DNA of 64,000 nucleotides from contig CAUYUJ010019282.1 in the NCBI GenBank assembly GCA_963575745.1, positions 262,680 through 326,679 of the forward strand, given 5' to 3'. The notes beneath the pieces are model-generated. The model was given only the letters and a program-made list of their open reading frames with translations, did not search any database and had not been told where the DNA came from. The stretch's first letter is position 1, and each line of letters opens with the position of its first letter. Shown here one piece after another: positions 51,481 to 61,608 of this stretch. The position numbers and the translations under genes are program-made. This DNA comes from Prorocentrum cordatum. Its lineage: Eukaryota > Sar > Dinophyceae > Prorocentrales > Prorocentraceae.

Positions 51481-52856
51481 GGCGCGCATCCTGAAACATG
51501 TTCGAGAGGCATTTAGACACGAGCAGATTTGGCGCTGGGCCCTGCTGACCAGCATCCTGAAAGTTCGCGATCCAATTCGGCGCGGCTGCGCCCGACTGCT
51601 GCCGGGCGCAGGCTGCTGGACCCCCGCGCAGAAGCACCTCGCCAAGTTGCGCGCTTTGCCAAAAGGTGATTTCTGCCCGGTTGTGAATGGCGCGCTCGGT
51701 CACCAGTTGCATGATTGCCCCCTCTTAATTAGCCCCCCAGACGATCTCGAAATAGAGGCGTTCCCTGATGATGTCATGGAGCACATTGGCGGCCTTACGG
51801 GAAAAAGTGTGCCAGAATCTCTCGGCCGACTGGGACGCTTTGGAGCTGGTCCATGGGCTCCCCGTTTACCCACTCAGCGTGCCCCCAAACCAAGAATGCC
51901 CAGTGCCCCAGCGGGGCCCAACCCACCATGCGCGGGGGCAGCGCGTCTACACAGACGCCTCGGAGCTGGCCAGCGCCAGTCCCGAACTTAGACGGCGTAA
52001 ATGGTCTGTCGTGGAGGTCGAGCCCAGTTCCCGTTAGGGCCTTGCGCGGGCCCCTCCCTGGGCGCCAGACGGCGCCTCGTGCCGAGCGCCGCGCTGGTTC
52101 GCCTGCGATCAAGGTTGCACCCCCGCGCGTCGGCGCGGTGATCACCTTTCTTTTGTCAACGAGGGAGTATGTTGGGATGCGTCTCTGGCGGGCGCCCGTT
52201 CCTTGCATGCGGACATATGGCGCGAGATAACTGCGCGCGCGGCGGGTCGCCCCAGGCCCCCGCCGGCGCGGGTGCCTGCCCACCGAGCTCGAAGATGTGC
52301 CCCACCTCTCTTTCTGGGCTGATTTGTTCGCTCGCGTCGGCTCGGCCATGCGCAGGGTGCCAGACGTGCTTGTTGCCTCTGAGCGGGCTAGCATCTCTAA
52401 GATGAAAAAGACCTGGGATGTTCCCCCCGGGGCCGTCCAAGTTTTCGGAGTTGCGGGTCGAACGATTGAGGCCCCTCCTGCTCCGCCCGAGCCTGCGATG
52501 GCGAAGCCAGCCGTCACTTTTGTCGATCATGACCAGGCCTACATTCCCGCCCGGGAGGCATGGAGATGCCGCAGCTGCAATATCTCAGCCTGCTCAGGGC
52601 TCACGCATAAAGGGATCAGCACTGGCACTAGCAGGAGGTGCCAGCCTGATCCCATTCGGGCCTGGAGGGCCCGTGAGGTCTTCCAGCGGGTTGAATGTAT
52701 CCCAGGCGACGCCTCGATTTGGGTTGCCCTTGCCGCTGCCTCCGCGGCCTTGCCCCCCCCCCCCCGCCGCCACCACCGCCGCCGCTCCCCTCGCCTGCCC
52801 GCGGCGCCTGGGGGCGCTGATGGGAGCGCGTTAGGGGTCGGCACCTGGCGATGACC
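51479..52856 (+). pseudogene. LINE RNase H and C-terminal zinc tail
   Basis: It starts ILKHVREAFRHEQIWRWALL, then TPAQKHLAKLRALPKGDFCP and NGALGHQLHDCPLL (a C...H...C knuckle as in LINE C-termini). RNase H follows: RVYTDASELASASPELRRRK and WSVVEVE (first Asp in YTDA, 51943-51965). After frame changes it reads SLHADIWREITARAA and FWADLFARVGSAMRRVPDVL. A last motif, WRCRSCNISACSG (CxxC), and a basic tail end near 52856. The order RT, knuckle, RNase H, CxxC tail matches the fragment at 40.35-41.3 kb on the other strand. At least three frame changes. Confidence 0.7.
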
Positions 52857-52859
52857 TCA

Positions 52860-53450
52860 ATGTTTGTCGCGAAGTCCAGCACCGCCCTGAGAGATATAGG
52901 CGGAAATCATTTGCCAGCTACGCACGCGTTCCTTGATCCTTCCTGATGGCCGTTGTCGGGGGCGCACGCAAGCGCGCAGAGGGGCGTCGCAGGTCAAAAC
53001 GACCCGCCGAGTGCACCTCAGAAAGCTGGCCATGGCTGCTCGAAGCAGACACCCCCAGTCAGCCCCCCCCCCCCCGCCCCCGCCGCCCCGCCCTCCGACC
53101 CGCGCGCCGCGGTGCGGGTGCTCGTCGCGGCCGCCCTACACAGTGAGGAGGCAGCGTGCGTCTCTGGGGGGGCGAAGGGAGGCGCTGGGGCGGGCGGGGG
53201 CTCGGGCGGCCCTGACCGTTCGCGCGGCGCCCAGGCCTCGCAGCCCCTTCAGGCCCAGGGGGCCGCCAGCGTAGTCGTTCGGGCTCAGCGTCTGATCGAG
53301 CCCGCACTTGCTCATTTTATCTCAGTCTGCCTGTGGCTCACCTTCAGGCCTGAGGCTCGCTCGCTCGCCCCCTCGAGCGCTCTGGGTTCTCCGGGCGGCC
53401 CGCGGCCCTCCCTCGCAGCAGAACGGGGGAAGGATAACACAATGAAAACA
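52860..53450. other. No supported gene; C-rich patches
   Basis: Probable 3' flank of the LINE. It contains a C run at about 53060-53080 and GC-rich open frames on both strands without motifs. No poly-A tail is seen at the LINE end. Confidence 0.5.
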
Positions 53451-53454
53451 CAAC

Positions 53455-53676
53455 GTGTATACATATATATATATATATATATACAAACATACATACATAC
53501 ATACATACATACATACATACATACATACATACACACACGCACATTCATACATACATACATACATACATACATACATACATACATACATACACACATACAT
53601 ACATACATACATACATACATACACACATACATACATACATACATACCTATACATACATACATATATATATATATTC
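53455..53676. repeat. (ATAC)n tetranucleotide microsatellite
   Basis: A (TA)n start, then long ACAT/ATAC repeats with a few CACA interruptions, then (TA)n. Frames read YIHTYIHT and MYVCMYVC repeats and are not genes. Confidence 0.95.
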
Positions 53677-53679
53677 ACA

Positions 53680-54890
53680 CGGAAAACAAGGAAAAACAAC
53701 GTTGTCTGTGACTGTCGCTGTTTTCCATGTGTCTCATGTTTTCCTTTTGAAAAAAACATGGTACATGGTTTCTACTGTCTGTTATGTTTGTCTACGCTTA
53801 CCACCCCCCCCCCCCCCCCCCGAGCTCCCTGGGGCCTCCGAACGGCCGGCGGACCCTCCGCCCAGAATGCGTGCTCCTCGGGCCCTGGGGCCTCCGGTGA
53901 TTAACATTCGATTAGGATTGGGTGTTTTGTCAAATCGCATCACGAAGAGCGGATCACTTATCCAGATGATTTGTTCCGTGTTTGCGGGAGAGGAGGGCCC
54001 CGCGGCGTTCCTGTCTCGGAAGGCCCCCGCCCCCTGCATGGCGGGATGCCCGAGGATACCAACCCCTCCATTGTTTTCACCGCTAGGCCTGCTGGGCCGA
54101 CTAAGCTCGGCGACTACCCCTGGCCACGCGGCCGCCGCGCCGCTGCGGAGCTGCGGCCCGGCGGCGCCGAGCTCGAACTACATCTCAAGCAGCTCGGCCC
54201 CGTGAAAAATGGCAGGGCCAGACGCCTCCGGCGGAAACTTGGTCTGGTCAACGCCAGCCGCGAAACAACTTCCTGGCTCGCTGGCCCCGAGGGCGGCCCC
54301 CGCTGCCCCCCCGCGTCGGGCGAGTTCCGCGAGGGAGACCACGCGGCCCTCGACCCCCCAGTGGAGCTGCGGCCTAGCCCCTGCATGGTGGAGACGGCGG
54401 GCGCTCTCGGTGACCCCGGGGAGCCGTTTGTCGCGCCTGCGCCTCTTGAATTCAAGGCGCCGCCTGGCCCCGCAGTCCTCGAGGCGCCTTCTCTTGCGGA
54501 CCGCGGAATCGAGTCCGAGGTCCCTGGCGCCCAGTTCGGCCTCGAGGGGGATCCTGAGGAGCTCGCGAGAGTCCTAGACCTGGTCCTCGACGTCGTCGCC
54601 ACTCACGAGGGGGGCCGACTCGGGGGGGGCCGCGCCCGAGATCAGCCCGGCCCGCCTTGAAACATTGCATGGCCTCTGGGAAATCGGCCAGCAGCGACCC
54701 GGTTGAACCGGCCGCGCGGGCGGGCGAACCGTCGACCCGCATCCTCGGCGCGAGACAATCGAACCCAAGGCGCGCCTGATGGAGGAGGTCGCGCAACGAA
54801 GCTCGGCCCTGCGCCGCGCCCTGGCCAAACCCTGCCAGGATGCATAGCTGCGGAACGATCGCCCCGCTGACCCACCCCCGCGGTGAATAA
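53680..54890. other. No recognised gene; C run and open frames on both strands
   Basis: A C run of about 18 lies at 53804-53821. A plus frame (53971-54660, 229 codons) reads RGRRAAAELRPGGAELELHL and AQFGLEGDPEELARVLDLVL, which is protein-like. A Ser-rich minus frame overlaps it. No family is recognised. The plus frame is the better candidate, at low confidence. Confidence 0.35.
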
Positions 54891-54896
54891 CCCGCA

Positions 54897-55075
54897 CGCG
54901 CGCGAAACCCAATCGAGAGCGACGAGCTGCCGGCGGCAGCGGTCGAAACGCTGAAACCAACAACTTTGCCTCTCAAAACTGCGCTCGCGGCGCACGCGCG
55001 CGAAGCCCAAACGAGAGCGACGAGCCGCCGGCGGCAGCGATCGAAACACTGACGCCAACAACTTTGCCAGACATC
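54897..55075. repeat. 100-bp tandem duplication
   Basis: CGCGCGAAACCCAATCGAGA at 54897 is matched by CGCGCGAAGCCCAAACGAGA at 54997. The match continues through GCCGGCGGCAGCG, TCGAAAC and CAACAACTTTGCC. Confidence 0.9.
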
Positions 55076-55850
55076 GAGTGTCCAAAGGTCGCATTCGGTT
55101 CTACGGAGCACGTCAACTGTCGGGGTTGGGACGGCAGCAGGGGGGTCGAGTGGAGACTCTGCCTGGGGCGCGATCAAACAGCGGCATCGGCGAATACATC
55201 GACCATCGCAGTGCACGGAACGTTGGGGCATGCGGCGGCGCGAGCAGCCCAGCGAACGCCGAGGCCGCCACGGCCCTGGAGGACAAGAGTAACACACGAA
55301 ACCTGGTCGGTTTGCACCGCGGGCCCCCCAGCCAGAGCAACTAGCATTTACGCGTTGCACCCCAGTCCAACGTGAAACACGACGTGCGGAGTCACATTGC
55401 CACGTGCAAGATGACTGCCCCCCCCCCCCCCCCCCAAGAAAAAGGAACACGCATTGGTTGCAAAACGTTAGCTATCCCGAGGAACACCCGTAGCATTCCA
55501 TTGCCCTCGCCAACAACTGTTTGCAAGGAGTATGGGGCGAGGGGAGGCCCAGGGGATGGGCGATGCTTCGGATGGCGTTGTGACCGCCACGGGCACTGGA
55601 GAAGCTCTTGCAGGGTACCCCAGCAAGGAGCCCCAGATACTTGTCATTCTTGATGATTCGAACCGCACGACGCAAGACAGCGGGCCTGTGGATATATCCT
55701 CGTGGGGCTTACAATACAACAAAGGAGAACACGGAGAAACATCTCTTCCTCAAAGTTTTCGAGAACTGTTCAGAGCCCGGGAAGACCTCAGTAAACAATG
55801 CATAACAAGCTTTGGCGCGGGAGGGCAGCAGGCGGAGACTCTCTGTCAGG
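55076..55850. other. No supported gene; C run
   Basis: A C run at 55418-55435. The right part (55640-55850) may be the 3' flank or terminal sequence of DIRS-like element 2, which ends near here. Confidence 0.45.
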
Positions 55851-55859
55851 CGGCGGCGA

Positions 55860-56700
55860 GCAGCGCGGGCAGCTCGGCCTCCGCGCGCAGGGGGCACTCG
55901 CGAGCCTGAGTGTTCATCTGCGTCCACGCCGCCTGGATCAGCCCCCGCTTCTCGCATCGTCAGACCGAGGCGCAGGATGTCCAGAGATGGCCGCGCTGTC
56001 GAAGGCCCCCTTTCACGTCTGTCATCGTGGGGGTCTGCCCTGGCTCTGCTTCGCGACGAGCGAGGCCAGCCATGGTCGGGCGATGTTGACGGTCTCGTCC
56101 ATCTCGCCCGTCTTGCTGGGCCTCCTAAGGTAATCGGGATGGATGTCGATCGTCACTCTGGGCATCTTCACCTGCGGGGGCAGCGCCTGCCCTTTCGTCA
56201 AGCGATGGGTCTCGCCAGGCCTCAGGTAGGTGTCATCCATGAGCAACTCCGCCTTGCCACTGATCTGCCACAGGCACCGCCCGGCGCCCACGCAGGCTGC
56301 CCAGGGCAGCGGGCGGCACGTCCGCGATGGGCACAGCATCCGCCACCCTCGCAGCCCGCGGCGGGCGCGAGGCAGCGCCGGGCGGCTCTTGCCCTGGTAG
56401 TCGGGCACGTGCATGGCGATCGCAGCGATCAGCGTCTCGCCCGTTGAGGAGACCCTTCCTGCCAGGCACAGCTCGTCGAATAACCTCGCCGCAGCGGCGT
56501 CCAGCATGGGGGCGGCCGCGCCCCGCGCCCCCAGCTTGCTGGACGTCAAGAACTGGTCCAGCAGGTTGCGGCAGTGGTGTCGGATTTGCTACCGCACAGC
56601 GGCTGCCTCCGCGATGGGGAGCTGGCGGGCGGCGCCCCGCGCTTGCCCCCCAGCGCCCAGGCGGCGCCGCGCAGCGCGCAGACCTCAGCATCTCGCGCAG
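55860..56700 (-). pseudogene. Tyrosine recombinase of DIRS-like element 2, catalytic Tyr lost
   Basis: The minus strand reads HHCRNLLDQFLTSSKLGARG, LDAAAARLFDELCLAGRVSS, TGETLIAAIAMHVPDYQGKS, LPRARRGLRGWRMLCPSRTC, then LLMDDTYLRPGETHRLTKGQ (box I Arg in YLRPGE) and HPDYLRRPSKTGEMDET (Lys region). After a frame change the C-terminus reads KGGLRQRGHLWTSCASV, a TGA (55960-55962), then RCEKRGLIQAAW. YRs of this family end in RRYEK; here the Tyr codon is Cys (55954-55956). With an upstream in-frame TAG (about 56610), a frameshift, the TGA and the lost Tyr, it cannot work. The role was strand exchange for cDNA integration. Confidence 0.75.
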
Positions 56701-57612
56701 CGGGATGGAGGACGCGCGGGGCGGCGCGAAACTCGACAGGCGCGGCCGCGCCGCCGGGCGCTTCAGCTGCGGCTCGGGCCCGCGGCGCCGGGCTGGCCCC
56801 TCGGCCCCTGGCTCGCGCCAGGGCGACGGCCTCGGCTGCCGACCGCCGCGACTGCGCAAGGCGAACCGCCAGCGCCCGGACAGCGCGCAGGTCGCGGCGG
56901 CAGCAGCGGGCCAGAGCCCCGGGGCCCCGCGCCAGCCTGCGAGTGGCCGCAGGCGTCACGGCGCGGCCGCGGCTGACGACCCTGCGCAGCGAGCTCTCCC
57001 CAGCCCGCGGCGCGCACAAGGTGTCCGTCAGCACGCTCGCGGGCACGGCTGGCGCCATCGGCGCCGTTCAGCTTGCTGGGCACCCATCGTCGGTTGGCAC
57101 GAGCGCCCGCTGCCAGGGCAGAGGGCGGCCCCTCGGCGAAGAATATTGAGCGGGCCAACGTCGCGGCAACGACCCTTCGAATCACAAGTGCGAGCGCGAG
57201 ATTGCCCAGAAAGACCGCGCGCCTCGTCCCCCGCGAATCCGCGTCTGACAGCATCAGCTTCATCACGGCGTGTAGGTCTCCTCTTGCTTCCTTGCGGCGC
57301 ATGGGCTCCTTCCTGAACAGGGGGGTGTAGCGCGGCAACTTCCAGTTGGTGCGGCAGAGGGCGCGCGCAGACACTTCGGGGCAGTTTTTAATCATACTCA
57401 CCCCTCAACGTTGCGAGCGACGGATCTGCGTCGAGCCAGAAAACCTCGGCCGCGCGGGCCGCGCGGTCGCGCGGCCGCCGACTACCCCTCCCCCCACAGG
57501 TGCGGCGGAACCACCACCTCTCGTGCCAACGGCCCGCGGTGGTGACGTCGTCGGCCTCCCACTCGCCGGTCATTGAGGCGCGCCCAGCCTCGCAGACATC
57601 GGCCAGGACCAC
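56700..57612 (-). pseudogene. RNase H region and linker of DIRS-like element 2
   Basis: Frame 57612-57388 reads VLADVCEAGRASMTGEWEAD and TTAGRWHERWWFRR, the start of the RNase H fold. Frame 57401-56763 continues NWKLPRYTPLFRKEPMRRKE, ARGDLHAVMKLMLSDADSRG, AVFLGNLALALV (where a catalytic Asp would be expected at the Asn) and RRWVPSKLNGADGASRARE, the typical end (NxADxxSR). About 57000-56700 is a GC-rich, Ala/Gly/Arg linker to the YR. One frame change and the Asn suggest inactivity. Confidence 0.65.
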
Positions 57613-57621
57613 CTGCGGCGA

Positions 57622-58445
57622 CTAGGAAGCATCCAGCTGGGCGCATAGCGCGATGAGGACCCCGCGGGAGAACTTCAGATCCTTCCGCGCAGATGCCCAC
57701 AGTGGCCGAGCGCGCTGGTAGCCCTGCCGCGCGATCACCATGGAGTCCGCGGCGCCGGTCTCGTCGTGAACGGCGAGCCCAGCGGGCTTCAGGGCCTCCG
57801 AGACCAGACGCCTGACGCGCGTCACCTCCTCCCGATCGGCGCCCACGACGAGCGCGTTGTCGACGCGCAGGGAATGGGTCGGCTCCGCCAGCGGCGACGG
57901 CGGCGGCGGGAAGCCGGCGGCGCGCAGCTCGGGCCTCAGGGCGTCGTAGCCGCCCAGCATACGCTCGTGGGCCTTCTGCGCGAAGTAGAGGGCCCAGCCC
58001 CAGCCCATCGGCGCCGCGGCCAGCCGCGGGCGCAGGCGCGCCCAAGGCGCCGCGCGGCGCCCGCCCAACCTGCCGATGCCCAGCTCGCCGGCGGCCACCG
58101 CGGGCAGGCAGAGAAGCGGCCGCAGGTGGGCATGGGGCTTGCGCTGGCAGAAGGCGATCTGCACGTCCACCTCCTGGAAATATAGCGGGGCCCCCTCGGG
58201 CACCTCCCGGTAAGGGAAGCCCGCGGCCGAGAACGGGATGACTGGCAGAGAGGCTGGAAATGTTGGTTGCTCCTCCTGCAGTCGAGAGCACCACCCTGAT
58301 CCAAGCGTCCTTCTTGGCCACGAAAAAACACTCCGACGTCCACGAACCTGGTCTTGCCGGGCACGCGGGCGCCTCTAGTGATCCCAGACTCCACAAACTC
58401 CATGTGCATCTTGCGGTTCTTATCCAGCGCAGGATCCATGTATAC
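57622..58445 (-). pseudogene. Reverse transcriptase of DIRS-like element 2, YVDN-type, 5' truncated
   Basis: The minus strand starts WVYMDPALDKNRKMHMEFVE and TRFVDVGVFF, then a frame change to VAKKDAWIRVVLSTAGGATN, then frame 58203-57622: YFQEVDVQIAFCQRKP (motif A), RPRLAAAPMGWGWALYFAQK (motif B, PMGWGWAL), HSLRVDNALVVGADREEVTR (motif C, RVDN at plus 57856-57867), VSEALKPAGLAVHDETG and ARPLWASARKDLKFSRG, ending at a stop. Motif C is VDN rather than VDD, which I recall as normal for one dinoflagellate DIRS-like lineage. Element 1 has YVDD, so two lineages are present. Sequence before the RT fingers and any Gag are missing beyond 58450. Confidence 0.75.
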
Positions 58446-58457
58446 CCAGAGGATCCC

Positions 58458-58478
58458 TAGATCCCGATTCGGGATCTA
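58458..58478. repeat. Palindrome TAGATCCCGA-T-TCGGGATCTA
   Basis: Perfect 10-bp arms around one base, right at the truncated 5' edge of DIRS-like element 2. A partial second copy (AGATCCCGATTCGG) lies at about 58530. Confidence 0.9.
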
Positions 58479-58560
58479 CATAAATACATGACACCATTAG
58501 ATCCATAATGCGTGCCGCATGTATTTTCAGATCCCGATTCGGTCACTGTCTTGTTACAAT

Positions 58561-58598
58561 GATTCGAACATGTTCATGCATGATGCCATGTTCGAATC
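58561..58598. repeat. Perfect 12-bp inverted repeat GATTCGAACATG
   Basis: GATTCGAACATG, 14-bp loop, CATGTTCGAATC. It lies between the first palindrome and the start of the minisatellite. It could be an element terminus or a foldback. Confidence 0.9.
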
Positions 58599-58619
58599 GT
58601 TGTGCCAGCGCAACAGCCG

Positions 58620-59560
58620 CTTGACTGCGCGCCACCAGCGGAGGGGGCGGAAACCCTAAAACCAGGCCCATAGGGCCAGCTGCAGGGGCGAAGGGGAGGA
58701 ACCCCTAAAGCCCCATAGGGCCAGCGGCGGGGGGCGGAGGGGGCGGAAGCGGGCGAGACCCAAAGGGCCAGCTGCACGCGCGCGGCGGAGGGGGCGGAAA
58801 CCCTAAAGCCCCATAGGGCCAGCGGCGGGGGGCGGAGGGGGCGGAAACCCTAAAGCCCCATAGGGCCAGCGGCGGGGGGGCGGAGGGGGCGAAGCCCTAA
58901 AGCCCCATAGGGCCAGCGGCGCGGGGCGGAGGGGGCGAAGCCCTAAAGCCCCATAGGGCCAATGGCGAGGGGCGGAGGGGGCGAAGCCCTAAAGCCCCAT
59001 GGGGCCAGCTGTAGGGGGCGGAGGGGGCGAAGCCCTAAAGCCCCATAGGGCCAACGGCGGGGGGCGGAGGGGGCGAAGCCCAGCGGCGGGGGGCGGAGGG
59101 GGCGAAGCCCTAAAGCCCCATAGGGCCAGCGGCGGGGGCGCGGAGGGGGCGAAGCCCTAAAGCCCCATAGGGCCAACGGCGGGGGGCGGAGGGGGCGAAG
59201 CCCTAAAGCCCCATAGGGCCAGCGGCGGGGGGCGGAGGGGGCGGAAGCCCTAAAGCCCCAGAGGGCCAGCAGCGGGGGCGCGGAGGTGGCGGAAGCCTGC
59301 GAAGCCAGCCACACGGGGCCAGCTGCGGGAGGCGGAAGCGGCGGAAGCCCCAAGCAGCGGGCGGCGGAAGCGGCGGGAGCCCCAGTGCCCCGCAGGGCCA
59401 GCGGCAGGGGGCGGAGGGGGCGGAAGCCCTAAAGCCCCATAGGGCCAGCTTCAGGCGGCGGAGGGGGCGGAAGCCTTAAAGCCCCATAGGGCCAGCGGCG
59501 GGGGGCGGAGGGGGCGGAAGCCCTAAAGCCCCATGGGGCCAGCGGCGGGGGGCCAAGGGG
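58620..59560. repeat. ~46-bp minisatellite, about 18 units
   Basis: Consensus parts: GGCGGAGGGGGCGAAG, CCCTAAAGCCCCATAGGG, CCAGCGGCGGGG. Unit lengths vary because the G run and the GGAAG/GAAG part vary. The minus strand has an open frame reading PLALWGFRASAPSAPRRW repeatedly; this follows from the unit and is not evidence for a gene. Confidence 0.92.
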
Positions 59561-59589
59561 ATCCAGAAAGACCCAGAAAAACCTGGGAG

Positions 59590-60290
59590 GGCCCCGCGCC
59601 CGCGTGGGCACACCCCTCACGCGGATCGCGGGCGCTGCCGCTGGCCCCAGAAAGCGCGCGAGTGCGGAGGAGGCGGAAGCCCTGGAAGGGGGTGGCGGAG
59701 TAGGCTGAAGCCTTAGAAGGAAAACCCTAGAAACCCAGATCGGCACACCCCTCGCACGGATCGCGGGCGCTGCCGCTGGCCCGCGGGGCGGCGGCGCGGC
59801 GACAGCCGCGGGGAGACCCCCCCTGAGGGAGCGGGGCCCCGCTGGGGGGGGGGGCGGCGGCAAGGCGGCCGGCCTCGAGGGGGGGTGCGCCCGATAGCTC
59901 CGTCGCACTTCACCCGCGAGCATCTCGAACCCTACACGGGCTCGACATGGGGGTTCTCGCAGGTTCGCTCTCCTTCCAAAACGATAGATCAGAGAAACAC
60001 CAGACTCGGGGATACCGAGTCTGATGTCCCTCATCTTTCTCCACGCCCCCAGGGGCGTTGATTTTGGGCCCTGGGGCCAGAAAAATACAGAGCAATATCT
60101 ACGAAAAAAACGGGGAAGGATGCGAACCCTCACTTCGGATGCACGGCTAACCACGTCCCCCCCCTCTTCACAATAGGTTGGGCCTGCCCACGTCGGCGCA
60201 CCCCTCGCGCGGATCGCGTCGCGCGGACCCCCCCACCTCTTCACAATAGGTCGGTCCTGCCCGAGCGCCGTTGATTTCCAGTCCGTTCTG
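59590..60290. repeat. Dispersed ~50-bp phrase and paired CCTCTTCACAATAGGT repeats
   Basis: CACACCCCTCACGCGGATCG, CACACCCCTCGCACGGATCG and CGCACCCCTCGCGCGGATCG occur at about 59611, 59740 and 60200, the first two followed by CGGGCGCTGCCGCTGGCCC. CCTCTTCACAATAGGT lies at about 60162 and 60235. No gene is supported. Confidence 0.75.
60095..60160 (-). ncRNA. Possible tRNA-derived fragment (SINE head-like)
   Basis: On the minus strand TGGTTAGCCGTGC (box A-like) is followed 15-20 bases later by GGGTTCGCATCC (box B-like, one mismatch to GGTTCGANTCC) and then a run of seven T. The boxes are closer than in a tRNA, and no acceptor stem pairs, so it is at most a tRNA-derived relic. Confidence 0.25.
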
Positions 60291-60329
60291 CCCAGGCGTC
60301 TTGCACTCATCCTGCCAAGACGCACGCCA

Positions 60330-60560
60330 CCATCCTCAACGTCAGCCTCATCATTGTCATCGCCATCGCGCCATCACCATTATCACCACTACCGCCACCA
60401 ATATCATCAGCATCGCAGTCCATCCTCATCGCCACCCTCATAGCCATCATCATCATCAGCATCATCATCATCATCATCCTCATCATCATCATCATCCTCA
60501 CCATCGTCATACCATCATCATTTCAATTCTCGCCATCACCGTCATCATAAAGTTAATCAT
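60330..60560. repeat. (ATC)n triplet microsatellite
   Basis: Imperfect CAT/ATC repeats flanked by CACCAT variants. Confidence 0.93.
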
Positions 60561-60569
60561 CGCCCCAAT

Positions 60570-61190
60570 GGTCGCCGACATTATCATCGCCAGTAGCACC
60601 TTTACCATCGCAATCATGATCGAACGACCGCGCGGTGTCTCTCGACAGCCCTCGCCCGCCCACCCCCCCCCCCACATCGCTAAAGAACAGAGGAGGGCGA
60701 TGGAGCAGAGGCAAAGGGAGGCTGGCTGAGGGAGCGAAGCGTGGCCCGTTCCGCATCGCACGGCCCTGTCTGGAACGCTGTCGCTCGACCACGCTGGCGC
60801 CCACAAGTCTGCCCTCGGTATTTCCAAGCGGAAGGGGGAGTGACAGGGCACGGGGGGAGGGGGGCCAGGGTTTGCCTCAATGCCGCCCAACACCTGACGT
60901 CAGATCTATACGGGAAAGCGTCGGCGATGCAAAATACTTGGGGCTCACGAGCAGCGCCGCTAAATTGATGAAATCGTGGACCCGAACAGCGAATGTGCGC
61001 CTGTGGCAAAATGCAGCAATGCTTCGCAAAGTCTTATTGAGGCTCTCGTCCACGAATGTTGAATATAGCGTTGGCGTCCCATGGAAAGTGATCCTGGGAC
61101 TTCTCAAGCCACCTCCCTGATGACCTAGCCTTCTGCACTTCCACCTCCATCCTCCACCTGTTATCCATTCCCCCACCCCACTCTCTTCAC
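60570..61190. other. No supported gene; a 2A-like phrase on the minus strand
   Basis: A minus frame (60893-60507) begins MLGGIEANPGPPPP and then runs into GC-rich sequence and the microsatellite. GIEANPGP resembles the 2A/LINE leader motif DxExNPGP but has Gly for Asp. No RT follows. Confidence 0.4.
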
Positions 61191-61379
61191 CCCCGCCCTC
61201 GAGCCCCCGTCGCCCCGCCCCGCCCTGCCCCTCCCCCTGTCCGCCACCGTCGGCCCCGCCGAAAACACCACCGATTTTTCGACGCGCTTGTGCGACGTAG
61301 TTTGGAATGGTTCCTGCAGCGGGCCACGTTTAGTTGAGAGCGGGTCGGCCTCGCCTCCCCCCCTCGCCCTATTCCCCCG

Positions 61380-61573
61380 CCGTCCCCCCCCCCATCCACC
61401 TCCTCCTTGTCCTCCTTGTCCCCATCCTCCTCTTTCTCGTCCTCTTCCTCCTCCTCCTCCTCTTCCCCCTCATCATTCCTCCTCCTCCTCCTCCCACTCC
61501 TCCTCCTCCTCCTCCTCATCCCCCTCCTCCTCCCCCCCCTCCTCCTTCTCCTACTCCTCCTCCTCCTCCCCTC

Positions 61574-61608
<35 letters not shown>

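Noticed and set aside
53322-53759. MYVCMYVC and YIHTYIHT frames
   Set aside because: Tetranucleotide microsatellite read in three frames.
60095-60160. A complete tRNA gene
   Set aside because: Box-like motifs exist but are too close together and there is no acceptor stem; listed only as a weak relic.
58943-60325. Minus frames reading PLALWGFRASAPSAPRRW repeats
   Set aside because: A direct product of the ~46-bp minisatellite; the flanking part is Pro/Arg-rich without motifs.
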